Source: Mactromeris polynyma (lineage: Eukaryota; Mollusca; Bivalvia; Venerida; Mactridae). From it: 64,000 nucleotides of DNA. The translations under genes and the position numbers were made by a program. The stretch lies in assembly GCA_032209605.1 (NCBI GenBank), contig JASFXZ010000028.1, positions 5,218,941 through 5,282,940 on the forward strand, read 5' to 3'. The notes under the pieces were generated by a model. It saw only the letters and a program-made list of their open reading frames with translations. It did not search any database and had not been told where the DNA came from. Positions 1 through 10,972 of this stretch are shown piece by piece. Positions within the stretch are counted from its first letter, which is position 1, and every line of letters begins with the position of its first letter.

Positions 1-119
1 ATCACTAAACAGATAACCATATTTCGTTATTGCAAATTCGATATGTTCAGAAATAAAAGGTAAAGTTATTTTAACGGTTACTACAACAAAAGATACTTTA
101 ATGGTTACTGTGATACATT

Positions 120-437
120 ATAAGACGTGACATATTGCAACATGATGGTGCCAGAACACACATAGCCGTTGTGACACGTAACTTTCTGCACCAATACGAC
201 ATTTCTGTACTGGATTTGCCAACGTTATCACCAATAGAGCATGTTCTTGACATGCTCAAACGACGTGTGTATGGCCGTGAAATCCCCATGGAAAATGTCG
301 CTGAACTCCCCGAGGCATTGTTGGAGTAGTGGAACAATATCCCACATAGGTGCATTGCACCAAAAGTCTTATAATTATATGCGTCAAAGATGTTATGATT
401 TGATAGCTGCTCGAGGAGGTTTCATTTACATTCAGTG
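120..437 (+). pseudogene. Tc1/mariner-type transposase, C-terminal remnant
   Basis: Reading + from about 120, the frame gives LQHDGARTHIAVVTRNFLHQ, then VLDLPTLSPIEHVLDML. This matches the C-terminal half of Tc1-like DDE transposases. The HDGARTH stretch holds the second catalytic Asp (usually HDNARPH) and SPIEH holds the catalytic Glu. An in-frame stop interrupts it after PEALLE (about 327); WNNIPHR follows, and the usual C-terminal end (YMRQRCYDLIAARGG) continues in a different frame from about 377. There is thus one stop and one frameshift in about 300 bp, and the N-terminal half (DNA binding, first Asp) is absent. I see no terminal inverted repeats around it. It is a fossil and not expected to make transposase. 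Confidence 0.8.
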
Positions 438-445
438 TGACTTCA

Positions 446-1927
446 TGCATTTGTTTACGATTGAACTGTTGATTGGATGTTCATGCTTTTTTCATATTGG
501 CTCATTAAAGGTTAAATGTACACTTAGCGGCGTGTTTAAACAATGACTGACTGTTTTACTTCAATACTACACATATATATAATTAATATGTTCTTTTAAA
601 TTTTATACATTCATGATTTTTGTCCTCCGTCATTAAATACGTATATTTTTATAAAATGAAAAACACTGTAATATGGTTATATGTGTAATGTTCTAATTAG
701 GAACTAATATGTGAATATGTCTTGTTTATTTCTGTTGTTACGATTGTATTGTTGCTACTGCGTTTATGAATATACATATTATATATAGTTGTTTCCCTTT
801 TGTCATGTGACACTTTGTATTTTATGTAAAATGTATTGTTGCTAATGCTGCCCTATTCGGGCTTTATGCAGAATCCGTAAATAAACTATTTGATGAATTA
901 TCTAGAAATTACACCTTAAGTTTGTTGTGTTTTCTTACTAACATATAAAGATGACACGTACGTAGAACTGTCAGCGTCATATTGGAAATTTGGATTAATC
1001 AAGAAAAGATGACATTAAACAATTTTCATTCATAAAAAATGATGCATTGTTACAACCTATACTTCCTAACAGTTATTTTTGTAGCTGTTATTTAAATTCA
1101 CATAGTTATCCCCAGCCGAATGCGGAGGGAATTAGTCTTGGCGTTGTATGATCTTGGCCTTCCGGACCCTACGCTCTCATACAGCGCTTTGATTTCACTG
1201 CCGTTACATTCGCACGCTGCTATCTTAATATTTGGTCTTTTTAACATTTCTGATTTAGCCAATGCTATAGTCGCAGAACACGGTATCACTATTTATTTTC
1301 ATTGGTCGGTAATGCACGTGACTTCTGAGTTTAAAATAGACGGGTATTTTCCCGTGTTAGAACCAATCAAATGTATTCGAAATCCATGGTATTTTGTGTC
1401 GAGGGAAATTTTGACGATCTTTTCATGCCCTTTAGCATTTTCGTTCTTTCATCGAGGACTGTAATGATACACACTAAAAATATTGCGGCGACTTTTTACA
1501 AGTATGGCCGAATGTAGGGGCTAGGCCGAATGCAAAGTAATGGGATGACGCATTTTAAAATATACGCAGATTCCGCACCGACAGCTGTATTTATGAATAC
1601 ATGTAGTCTTAAATTACTACACATTTATAGGCACTTATGTCCGATTTATTTTGTTTGTAAGTACATACCCCTCCTCATATCTTACCTCATTTCATAACTT
1701 TAGTATCTATGAATTCGAATTCCGAACTAAGTAGTCCGACGCTTTATCATCATATGGATCGCCTCGTCCATTTCCGATCAATACAGAAATTGCCGAAATG
1801 TTGTGATTGCTTTAGTCCGCCCTGTCTCCCGTTCCATATGCCTAAGGGGAAGATTAAATATAATTCAAACCAAAAAAATGGCATTAAATAAACGAGATTT
1901 ATTCGATGTATACACGTCCATTGTATA
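446..1927. other. AT-rich interval, no gene recognised
   Basis: No reading frame here looks like a known protein. A short GC-richer patch at 841-890 reads like the 3' tail of a retroposed sequence ('gccctattcgggctttatgc' followed by an AATAAAC), but I cannot assign it. The 114-codon + frame at 1120-1464 has no recognisable domain and no paralogue in the window. Confidence 0.4.
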
Positions 1928-2301
1928 TACAGTGGAACAAGCTTATCACGTACTCGGTTATAACGAAACATCTTATAGTACGTAGTAATTTTTATTCCCC
2001 GATCAAGCTCTTCTATATTTCAATGTATAACTTGACTACACCGTTATACTGAATTTGGATGTAGCGTAATTTAGGATATAACGAAGTTATTGTTTGGGTC
2101 CCAAAAGCATAGTTTAACGTATAAGTGCTCGGTTATAATGTAATTCACAATATTAATTGGTTTCGGTGTGAAAACATGTGTTAACTAATGTGATTGCGGC
2201 AGACTCAGTGCATTGATTGACCGTGGATATAACGAAGTTTGGATATAACGAAGTAAAATTCCAGGTCTCTAGAAATTCGTTATAAGCGTGTTCCACTGTT
2301 A
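1928..2301. mobile_element. pogo-like MITE with TA target duplication
   Basis: The left end begins TA|CAGTGGAACAAGCTTAT and the right end finishes ATAAGCGTGTTCCACTG, with TA just beyond. The ends are inverted repeats (CAGTGGAAC plus a GCTTAT / ATAACGAA block) flanked by TA. CAGTGGAAC..ATAACGAA termini with TA duplication are typical of pogo/Tigger-type elements. The interior carries several 'ggatataacgaagt' copies (about 2070-2085 and 2224-2255). At about 370 bp with no coding frame it is non-autonomous. Confidence 0.75.
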
Positions 2302-3424
2302 GAAATTGGGCTCAAACAAAGGTATATTATCAGCACATATATACTTTCTACAATATATGCTAGAGTTATTTCCCTTTTGATATCAATTGTGTTCGAATGT
2401 TTTCTCTGACCAATATAAAGCCTTATACGTCGCGTTGTTACATGTTTTACCTCAACAAGACACGTGCCGTGAAATTGTCAGCATTACATAATTTCAAATA
2501 AAGTTTGAGTTTCACTCAATGTGAAAACACAGTATAACAAATAATGGCCATCATATTATGTTTACACGATAGAAGTATCAAAAGAGTAGTAGATTTAGTG
2601 TGAGAAGTATGTTACTCATTTACTCAGAAAAATCCCACAAAGTTGGTTAAAACTGTGTTTCTTGTAGTTTTGTTTATCTGGAAGTTCCATAATTTGTCTA
2701 GTAAAAAAACATTTGGGTAAGCTAAAATACCCACTTTTAACCCAGTGCCAAAACCGCCTATGTTAAACCGGATTAAATCCAGTTTTAACCCGGGTTTTGC
2801 TCACTTTTTGGAAGAGTGGAGTGCAAGGAATGGTCTGGCCGACAATAAAAGAACAACGAAGGAACATTTAGGGGACAACAAGGGGGCATTTATTTAATGG
2901 ATGGAATACATCACGGAACAAGTCAAGAAAGTAAGCAATAATCGACAAAGGGGGAGGGGGCATGAATATTATATCAAGTGAGAGAAATTCACATGGAGAC
3001 AGGGAACTTAACATACATCTAAAACATAAATAGAACTAATTATCAAACAGCGATATAAAACCTTGAAACTGTCAGTAAAAATAATGGGTGTTTAAATCGA
3101 TTTAACAGCTAGCTAACCTCACACTTAACCGTTATGTAGTCATTGATTTCCAGCAGATACACATGAATTGACTAAGTAGGCAATAACTTATCATTAAAAG
3201 TAATTAGCCATTACATGTACATATACAATAACATATGCATGGTAAGTACATGTAATCCACTGGCAAGTTTTCAATCATTTTACAACGATTTTGTGCGCTA
3301 ATAGGTTTTCTATGTTTTGATCAAAGTTACAAAACTGAGATAAGAGACCAGTCTCAGAAAGCAACCTCGCCATTGGTCAATTTTAAGACTGTGCAAGGAA
3401 CCAACCAATCAGCGACTTCAGTTT
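2302..3424. other. Intergenic interval, nothing recognised
   Basis: AT-rich sequence with no convincing coding frame, RNA gene or tandem array. A short patch at 2710-2800 is rich in 'ttttaaccc' motifs. Confidence 0.4.
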
Positions 3425-3770
3425 TTAAACATGTTTCATCATTAAATAAGCGCCGCTGTACGATTTCCTGCCTCTTCTGTAAGAGACGTCATTTCCAGAA
3501 AACGTCACATGTGACGTCACCATGTACTGACAGTAAGCATTATTTGCCCCATAAGGCAATATGAAAACAAAGTGACCATATGGAGTAAATATTGTTTGAT
3601 GCTTGCAAAAAGTGACAACACATGTGACGTTCTCTTGAAATGACGTCACTTACAGATAAGTTGTATTGTTATTGATAATGTACTGGGACTTTGGAACTAT
3701 AAAATACGACAGTAATGCGTCTGGTTGACTTTGCTTAATATTTGCAAGAATTTAACCCGCATTTCATATT
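3425..3770 (+). repeat. Dispersed repeat family R1, copy 1
   Basis: This segment matches 54640-55055 in the same orientation. Landmarks shared by both are 'aaaacgtcacatgtgacgtc', 'gccccataaggcaatatgaa', 'gatgcttgcaaa' and 'actttggaac'. It contains a CRE-like palindrome (TGACGTCA) more than once. Ends are not sharply defined and I see no terminal inverted repeats, so the class is unknown. The second copy lies exactly where pseudogene C loses homology to genes A and B. Confidence 0.75.
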
Positions 3771-3909
3771 CAGAGAGTGTCTACGACAATCAGTCTCAAG
3801 CATGGCAAATATGATCGGGAAAATATATTTTAAATTCTTGGCAGCAAAAGTTTCGAATTTGAGGAGACGGAAGTGTGTTTAGAGCGTTCTTGGTGGGGAT
3901 GCCGTCAGC

Positions 3910-4573
3910 CATATGAACATCAGACGACACCATCAGTGAAAAGCCAAGCGTCGTTTATTTATGAGAAAGGAGATGAAGCATACACGGCCTTAGAAAAATA
4001 ATCTAGAATATGAATCTAATCAAAGGACTGAGAGTCCTGAAAACATGCGCATTGAAACAAAATGTATGTGTATAAATAGATGGAAAGTAGTGTACTGTAA
4101 AGAAACTGTGAGTCATGAACAAACCAAAGAGTGCATTTTCATGACGTTAACAAGCATATTTCACCAAGGCAGAATTTTACTGATAGAAAATGGACGAGAC
4201 CAACCTGCTTGGGACGGGCTTATTGTAATTTGCAGCCATTTTCAGACATATGAACATCAGACGACAGCATCAGTGAAAAGCCAAGCGTCGTTTATTTATG
4301 AGAATGGAGATGAAGCCTACACGGCCTTAGAAAACTAATATAGAACATGAATCTAATCAAAGGACTGAGAGTCCTGAAAACCAGCGCATTGAAACAAAAT
4401 GTATGTGTATAAATAGGTGGAATGTAGTGTACTGTAAAGAAACTGTGAGTCATGAATAAACCAAAGAGTGCATTTTCATGACGTTAACAAGCATAGTTCA
4501 CCAAGGCAGTGTTTCAATGGTAGAAAATGAACGAGACCAACCTGTTTGGGACGGGCTTATTGTAAGTATGTAC
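3910..4573 (+). repeat. Tandem duplication of a ~337-bp exon-like unit
   Basis: Two units start at 3910 and 4247 ('catatgaacatcagacgaca/c') and align closely through 'acgttaacaagcata'. Each carries an open stretch reading SVKSQASFIYENGDEAYTAL (one substitution between units) followed by a stop. A second stretch, ENxRDQPxWDGLI, ends in the second unit at a consensus donor (ATT|GTAAGTATG at 4562). Unit 2 has 'ccattttcag' just before the first block, an acceptor-like site. This looks like a duplicated terminal exon of an unrecognised gene. DEAYTAL resembles a tyrosine signalling motif of a receptor tail, but that is a guess. No upstream exons are found. Confidence 0.5.
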
Positions 4574-5519
4574 ATTTTTAACCGTTTAACAGCTGTCAAT
4601 TTCAACACCAACTTTTCATTCAGCGCTTTTTCTGAAGTAATGATATCGTCTGAAAACTTGATAAAATAATTTAAATGTAAATATGAAAAAAACATTTTAC
4701 TACAATATATGAATTGATTGTATTGTAAGTGTATCAATTGTCTGTTTAACTGTAAATGTATATTGTTTGAGCGTCTGTACGTGTACGTATGTTACTCATA
4801 AATGTGATGTAAGTTTATTTAAGTATAAACTGATGTATTTCTGTATATCAGCTATATACGTAAACTACATACTAAATGGTTGTTTCTGAATCTGAGCTAT
4901 TCTAGATAGAATACCGCCTTGTCAGTATGGTGTTTGCTGACTTCCATTTTACTTCTAAGCATAGTAGGGGACTATCTTCTCAAACAAAATTATCATATAA
5001 TACACTGTACCTGTATTTAGTTTATATTATGATGATACATGTACATGTAGTTGAAATAAATATTATAAAGAAAAAAGATCGCCTTGTTAGATTTATGACC
5101 CGGCGGAAGGGTAACAGTAACACACGACCCGTCTGTACGCTGGTTCGGCCTTCCTGTAATATGAAGAATGCCCAGTGCAGTTGAAACCAATATTGAGCAT
5201 AACGAGGTGTGTCGCCCACAAGCGTCAGGTGTGTACTTCTAATGCCAAAATGAGAGGCAATGCCGATTGTAAAAGAACAGAATAGGAGAAATCAGCACAT
5301 AGTGGTGACATTTCTTGTTGAACCAATGTAATACAGAACGCTAATAGGGGAATAGTAGCGCTGAATTATCGTCAAAACTACGTGTATGACATGCACCAAA
5401 AGATGGTGTGATACGACAATATAATGGTGTACATAGCGTTGTATATCATTGCGGTACAATGCACGCGTTTATGATTTCGAAGCACAATGATACCATATGC
5501 GACGCGAGGCAGCACAAAA
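4574..5519. other. Intergenic interval, nothing recognised
   Basis: AT-rich, no coding frame with recognisable content. The end of the interval grades into the 60-bp minisatellite that follows. Confidence 0.4.
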
Positions 5520-5960
5520 CGATATATGACAGTATAACGCGACCAATGTCACTATAACGCGACTTATGCCATTGTAACACGATATGTCACTATAACACGA
5601 CATATATGGCAGTAAAACACGACATATGCCACTATACCGCGACTTATGACAGTACTGCACGATCAAAACCAGTATAACAATACCTATGCCACTATAACAA
5701 GACTTATGACAGTACTGCACGATCAAAACCAGTATAACAAGACCTATGCCACTATAACGCGACTTATGACAGTACAGCACGACCAAAACCAGTATAACAC
5801 GACATATGCCAATATGAAGAGACGTTTGCCAGTATAACGCGAATTATGACAGAAAAGCACGACCAAAACCAGTTTAACACGACATATGCCAATATGACGC
5901 GTCTTATGACAGTACAGCACGACCAAAACCAGTATAACACGACCTATGCCAATTAACGCG
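5520..5960. repeat. 60-bp minisatellite (about 7 units of three 20-mers)
   Basis: The repeat alternates blocks such as 'cgacttatgacagtactgca', 'cgatcaaaaccagtataaca' and 'cgacctatgccactataacg'. The three related ~20-bp blocks make a 60-bp higher-order unit, best seen at 5640-5820. Copies are diverged at both edges, so the array is fairly old. Confidence 0.85.
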
Positions 5961-6124
5961 ACTTACAGAGACGACACAAGTGAAGTAATTCCTGCTGTTT
6001 CATTGACTTATGTGAACGTATGTTAGCTGAATACACAACAAAGCAAGTTAGTACCCAGGCTGAAAAGTAGATACACAGGAACATATAGATGATACACATG
6101 TATGTTTGTGTTCTGGTAAATAAT

Positions 6125-6845
6125 TTTAAACTGAATACACTGTATGTATCATGTATCAATACACTGTATGTATCATGTATCAATACACTGTATGTAGCAT
6201 GTATCAATACACTGTATGTATCATGTATCAATACACGGTATGTATCATGTATCAATACACTGTATGTATCATGTTTCAATACACTGCATGTATCAGTACA
6301 CTGTATGCATCATGTATCAATACACTGTATGTATTATCTATAAATACACTGTGTGTATCATGTATCAATACACTGCATGTATCATGTATCAATACATTGT
6401 ATGTATCATGTATCAATACACTGTATGTATCATGTATCAATACACTATATGTATCATGTATCAATATATTGTATGTATCAATACACTGTATGTATTATGT
6501 ATCAATCCACTGTATGTATTATGTATCAATACACTGTATGTATCATGTATCAATACACTGTATGTATCATGTTTCAATACACTGTATGTTTCATGTTTCA
6601 ATACACTGCATGTATCAATACACTGTATGTATCATGTATCAATACACTGTATGTATTATGTATCAATCCACTGTATGTATTATGTATCAATACACTGTAT
6701 GTATCATGTATCAATACACTGTATGTACATGTATCATGTATCAATACACTATATGTATCATGTATGTATACACTGTATGTATCATGTATCAATACACTGT
6801 ATGTATCATGTAGCAATACACTGTATGTATCATGTATCAATACGT
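6125..6845. repeat. 24-bp minisatellite, about 30 units
   Basis: The unit is 'cactgtatgtatcatgtatc' plus 'aata'. Each unit contains the dyad TGTATcaATACA. The 24-bp period has no stop in several frames, which creates long meaningless open frames on both strands. In copies B and C the corresponding place has only one related sequence ('aactcaatacattgcatgtg'), so the array grew in copy A after duplication, displacing the segment equivalent to 24600-25075. Confidence 0.95.
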
Positions 6846-7419
6846 TTCGTAACTAAGTATTTACCAACAACTTAAGTTGAATACCACAGACGATAATAAA
6901 CAAACAGATAAATACAAACAGTGTTGTTTTTTTAATTTTAATTATAAAATTCATTTCATTGATCAGATTATAAACATGATAAATGAAAACAAGCAAAATT
7001 CGAACAATTCACAAACACAGCAGAAAAATACTCCTGATGAAATGAGTCATTGTCTAACCAAAAATAGCGGTAAGCATTTGCGATATCAGCTAGAAAACGG
7101 ATTTGAGCTGACATCACTTACGCAAAAGAAAGAACCCCAAAGAAACGTGCTGATTAAATATTGCAGATTACAGAAAAAAATGTCTGCCTACGCCGCAGCC
7201 GTATCACGCGTGAAGTGCACCGAAAACCAGCTAGCGGACGATAGTATAAGATAGTGTACAGAAGGTAAATAACTCAGCGGACGATAGCAGTAGGCAGAGA
7301 TACGTATACAAGCAAACGGTACAACATATGATATGTCCAACTAAGAATTATACGCATATTGAAATAATAGGAAATGCAATTTTCCGTTGAATATCGACGA
7401 TTTACGGAAACATATATTT

Positions 7420-7700
7420 TTTTTATTGTCATCCTGTCTGTAGGTCGGTCAATTGGTTGTTCTGTCCAATATACAACATATGTAGTTTGTGTGGCTAACT
7501 ACTTCTTCAGTTTTCAAGGAATTATGTAGTGTACAATGCAGTTTGATAATACAAGTACCATGATACATAATTTGTAGATATCGAAGACATAGATTTGCTG
7601 TGCATCCATCAAAATGTTTTAGAATTCTATCCTTTTGAACTGAAGTCTCCTTTTAGAACACATGTAATAACATTATACTTTTATATTTAGCAAAATAAGT
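7420..7700 (+). repeat. Dispersed repeat R3, forward copy
   Basis: The stretch around 'tccaatatacaacatatgta', 'aatacaagtaccatgatac', 'tgcatccatcaaaatgtttta' and 'ccttttagaacac' is found in inverse orientation at 41385-41640. Class unknown; no coding content. Confidence 0.65.
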
Positions 7701-8018
7701 AAGTTTTCAATGGATTGCATTGAAACTTAGCATATAATCAACATTAAAGTACTGTTTACTTCTTCTCCGTCCATCCTTCTGATTGTCTATACCAATCTTG
7801 TGTTTTTAACTCCTTCTATTTTCTATACTGACATAACTAAGTGTTCTTTATAGGTAAAATATATGTCAAAGCGACGTCTGTGATCTGCAGTGAGCCCCTT
7901 GCTGTCAGTACTTTCAGTGATTTGATTATACAAGGTCACATCGTTCAATTAAATAGTAACAATGTCGAAGTAAATCAACAGCATACTGTTAACAAACTTC
8001 CTGTAAACAGGTGGAAAC

Positions 8019-10972
8019 TTACGAATACCAATCGTCATCAAAGCCGTACGTGTCATCAACATCATACAGATCACCATCGGTATAGACATCATTATAATCG
8101 TCAGCATCATACAGATCAAAAGCATCACCGACATCATCATAATCGTTCGAAAGATTGCTATTGTCGTCGTACACATCACCAATCTGAAGTTGCTGAAGAA
8201 GGGACAGGATGTTAACTTGATTTAGGATAGGCATGTGCTCCTGCAAAAACTGTCCCAAGGGTGGACACATTGTGTCACAGGCCGTCACCCTTACCTTTAT
8301 AGTGATACCAGCTTTGTTCTTCATTTTCGGCAATTGTTTGACGAAATCAGGATCATACTTGACGAAATACATTTCCAGTAATCCTGCCTTTTTTGCATCT
8401 TCTTGGTCGGATTTTCTCATTTTTCTTCTCAGTATATGAAATATTGTATCACCACGTTTGGTAATCATTCGGATATCAGCTCTATACTCAAGCAGACACT
8501 GGATAACACGTGTATTAACTTTCTCACAGGCACCATGCAATGGAGTCTTGCCGAATTTATCCCGTGCATTAACATTGGAGTGTGGTATTAACTTCAATGC
8601 AACTTCAGTTAATTCTCTATAAATTGCAGCATGTAATGGTGTAAATCCTTGTTTTTGTCCCTTCTTCTTGTCAGTGAACTCGTTCTCCAATAATATAGAC
8701 ACAATATCCTCCTCCTTGTTCATAATTGAGACATAAAGTGCAGTTTGACCATACCAATCTGTACCATTCGGGTTCACTCCCATTTCAATTAGTACTCTTA
8801 AAAGTTGTTTGTCCTTTTTCCATACTGCAATATGGTATAGAGAAAATCCCTTTATTTTTGACAATTTTCCATACGATGATATCCTGTGGATTTCTTGGTT
8901 TCTATCAACAGGAAGTAATTTTCGTACGATTTCGGCATTTCCTCTGATAGCTGCGATGTGTATTGGATAATGTCCTCGGTGGTCTTTGATAAGTAAAGGT
9001 GCACCTCGTTGAATAAAGAGATCCACAAGCTCTTGATCACCCATATCAACCGCAATGTGCAAAGGTGTTCTCTTAAATTTTCCGCCTCTCACATCAAGTG
9101 GTGCACGTCCCTCAAGCAAAGCATTAATTGTACCTATCTTTTTGTAGATAATCGCCTTATGTAAAGCCGTCATATTTGATGAGTTTTTTACACCAGGATC
9201 TGCTCCATTTTGCAGTAAGCATTTTACTGAGTCTGTCAATCCTTTCCTCGAGGCGACTATAAGTGGATAATTACCATTCACAGCATTTCCACGGTCATTG
9301 ACATCAGTACCGGGATGATTCAATAAAATCTTCAAGATATCTATTCTGTCGTGTATAGCAATGTATATTGCATCTCCTGTCACTCTAGTGCCATTCTCTA
9401 ACAGATAACGAACTGATTCTATCTCCCGTGAATGTACTGCTAGAAGTAGGGCAACAGTTGGATTTTTGTTTTCCTTTCTTACAAGTGTTTTTTGAAGGAT
9501 TTCCGTCGCGAAAATACGAGCCCCAATAAACCATGCATAATCTAACAAATGCATATCAAGTTTGTCCATGCTTATACCATAATCTAAGAAGAATCCCGTC
9601 ATAGACATTACAGGTGTCTGAAACATTTCTTCCACATAATGCTGTTCAACAACATAGTCGATAAACAATTCCATGAACTGCTTAGATGTGAATGCTCTGT
9701 GCTTGATCAGGCCAAAGTCAAGCATAATATGCACTTTGATGGTGTTGTTCCGTTTACCACTTCTCATTAATAAGTGAAACTCGTCACTGGAAAACTTTGG
9801 AACTCCATTGCAATCCCGTCTCAGTATCACGTCGGCCATCTTTTCTACCAGGCACTGATATTGCCGTTCTTTCAGAGTGACTTTGTATTCTTCATGTTTT
9901 TCAATACCCACAAATTCCATCAGGAAATCTCTTGGGCATATTTCAATAGCTTGTTCAGGCTTTTTTTCTGCGATAACTAAACCAACCATATCACCAATGA
10001 CGTTGTGACTGAAAGCATAATGTCCACTTTTATCATTGTACTTGAGAAATCCTCCAACATGACTGTCTAGTGACCGCTTGATAGTTTCTAGAAAATCAAC
10101 GTCAACTTCTCGATCAAAACTTTCCGCCACTCGTTTTACGTGGTATGATGCGGTTTTCACCCTTTGAAAATCTCCTATAGACAACAATTTGTCCTCCTTT
10201 GACCACACGATGACAAGCGCTAAAAATTTGTCCTGAAGGTCCTTTGGGCGGCTCTTGTATAAATTTTGCAAATAGGTTTTGAACAAGGCTGCCGGTTGTT
10301 TGAAGAATCCGGAACCCTTGTCATATATTCTGTTGTTTCTTACAAACATAGACACACATTCCGGAAAACCGAAAAGAATATCAGGTGATTCGTCCGTTGA
10401 AGCCATAACACATTCTGTAATCAAATCAATTGGCACGTTCTTCCCGTTTCGTTTTGCTTGAGACTTGAAGATTTCAACCTTTTCTTCCCTCAATAGATCG
10501 GTAGATGTTAATAAAATTTCCTGGTCTGCGTCATTTTCGCCACTAAACATTGGAATAGCACCAAGCTCCTCCTTGGATTCTTTGAAAATGTAATCTCGAG
10601 AAGTAATAACTACTTGTATTACTTTTTTTTTAGCTGCTCGATAAATTTCCGGCAGGAAATTTCTCCAATGACCAACCAATTTCTCATCTAATGAACCGGC
10701 ACCGAATATATCATCAATTATAATAGTCTTGATAAGTTTCAGCGACAAATCGACATGACGCCAGTCAGATGGATGTGTAAGCACGAGACAATTTCTTGAC
10801 GGTGTTGTACTCAGTGCTAATCTTGCTGCCATAGTAGTTTTCCCTTCTCCTGGATGACCGGTAAGAACAACAGTATTGTTTGCTTTCAAACGCTGAAGAG
10901 CACTTTGAAAAGCTTTTGTCTCAACATACAACTGTTCATCCTGGTATTCATCAAGAAATATCTCAGTGTTTG
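8019..10972 (-). CDS. Gene A exon 4 (NTPase, ankyrin repeats, acidic tail)
   Basis: Acceptor TTTACAG|CAAACACTG; the frame runs unbroken to TAA at 8019. It begins ANTEIFLDEYQDEQLYVETK, where YVETKAF..AL is the usual lead-in of nSTAND3-type NTPases, and has Walker A within 20 residues. The conserved tail after the ankyrin repeats (KNKAGITIKVRVTACDTMCP) precedes an Asp/Tyr-rich run made of short imperfect repeats (DLYDADD / DLYDVDD). That tail is the most length-variable part of the family here. Confidence 0.88.

Noticed and set aside
1120..1464. 114-codon + frame as a small gene
   Set aside because: No recognisable domain, no splice or paralogue support, and a competing minus frame over the same bases.
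6151..6875. Overlapping ~220-codon frames rich in Cys/Tyr/Met
   Set aside because: 24-bp minisatellite open in all three + frames.
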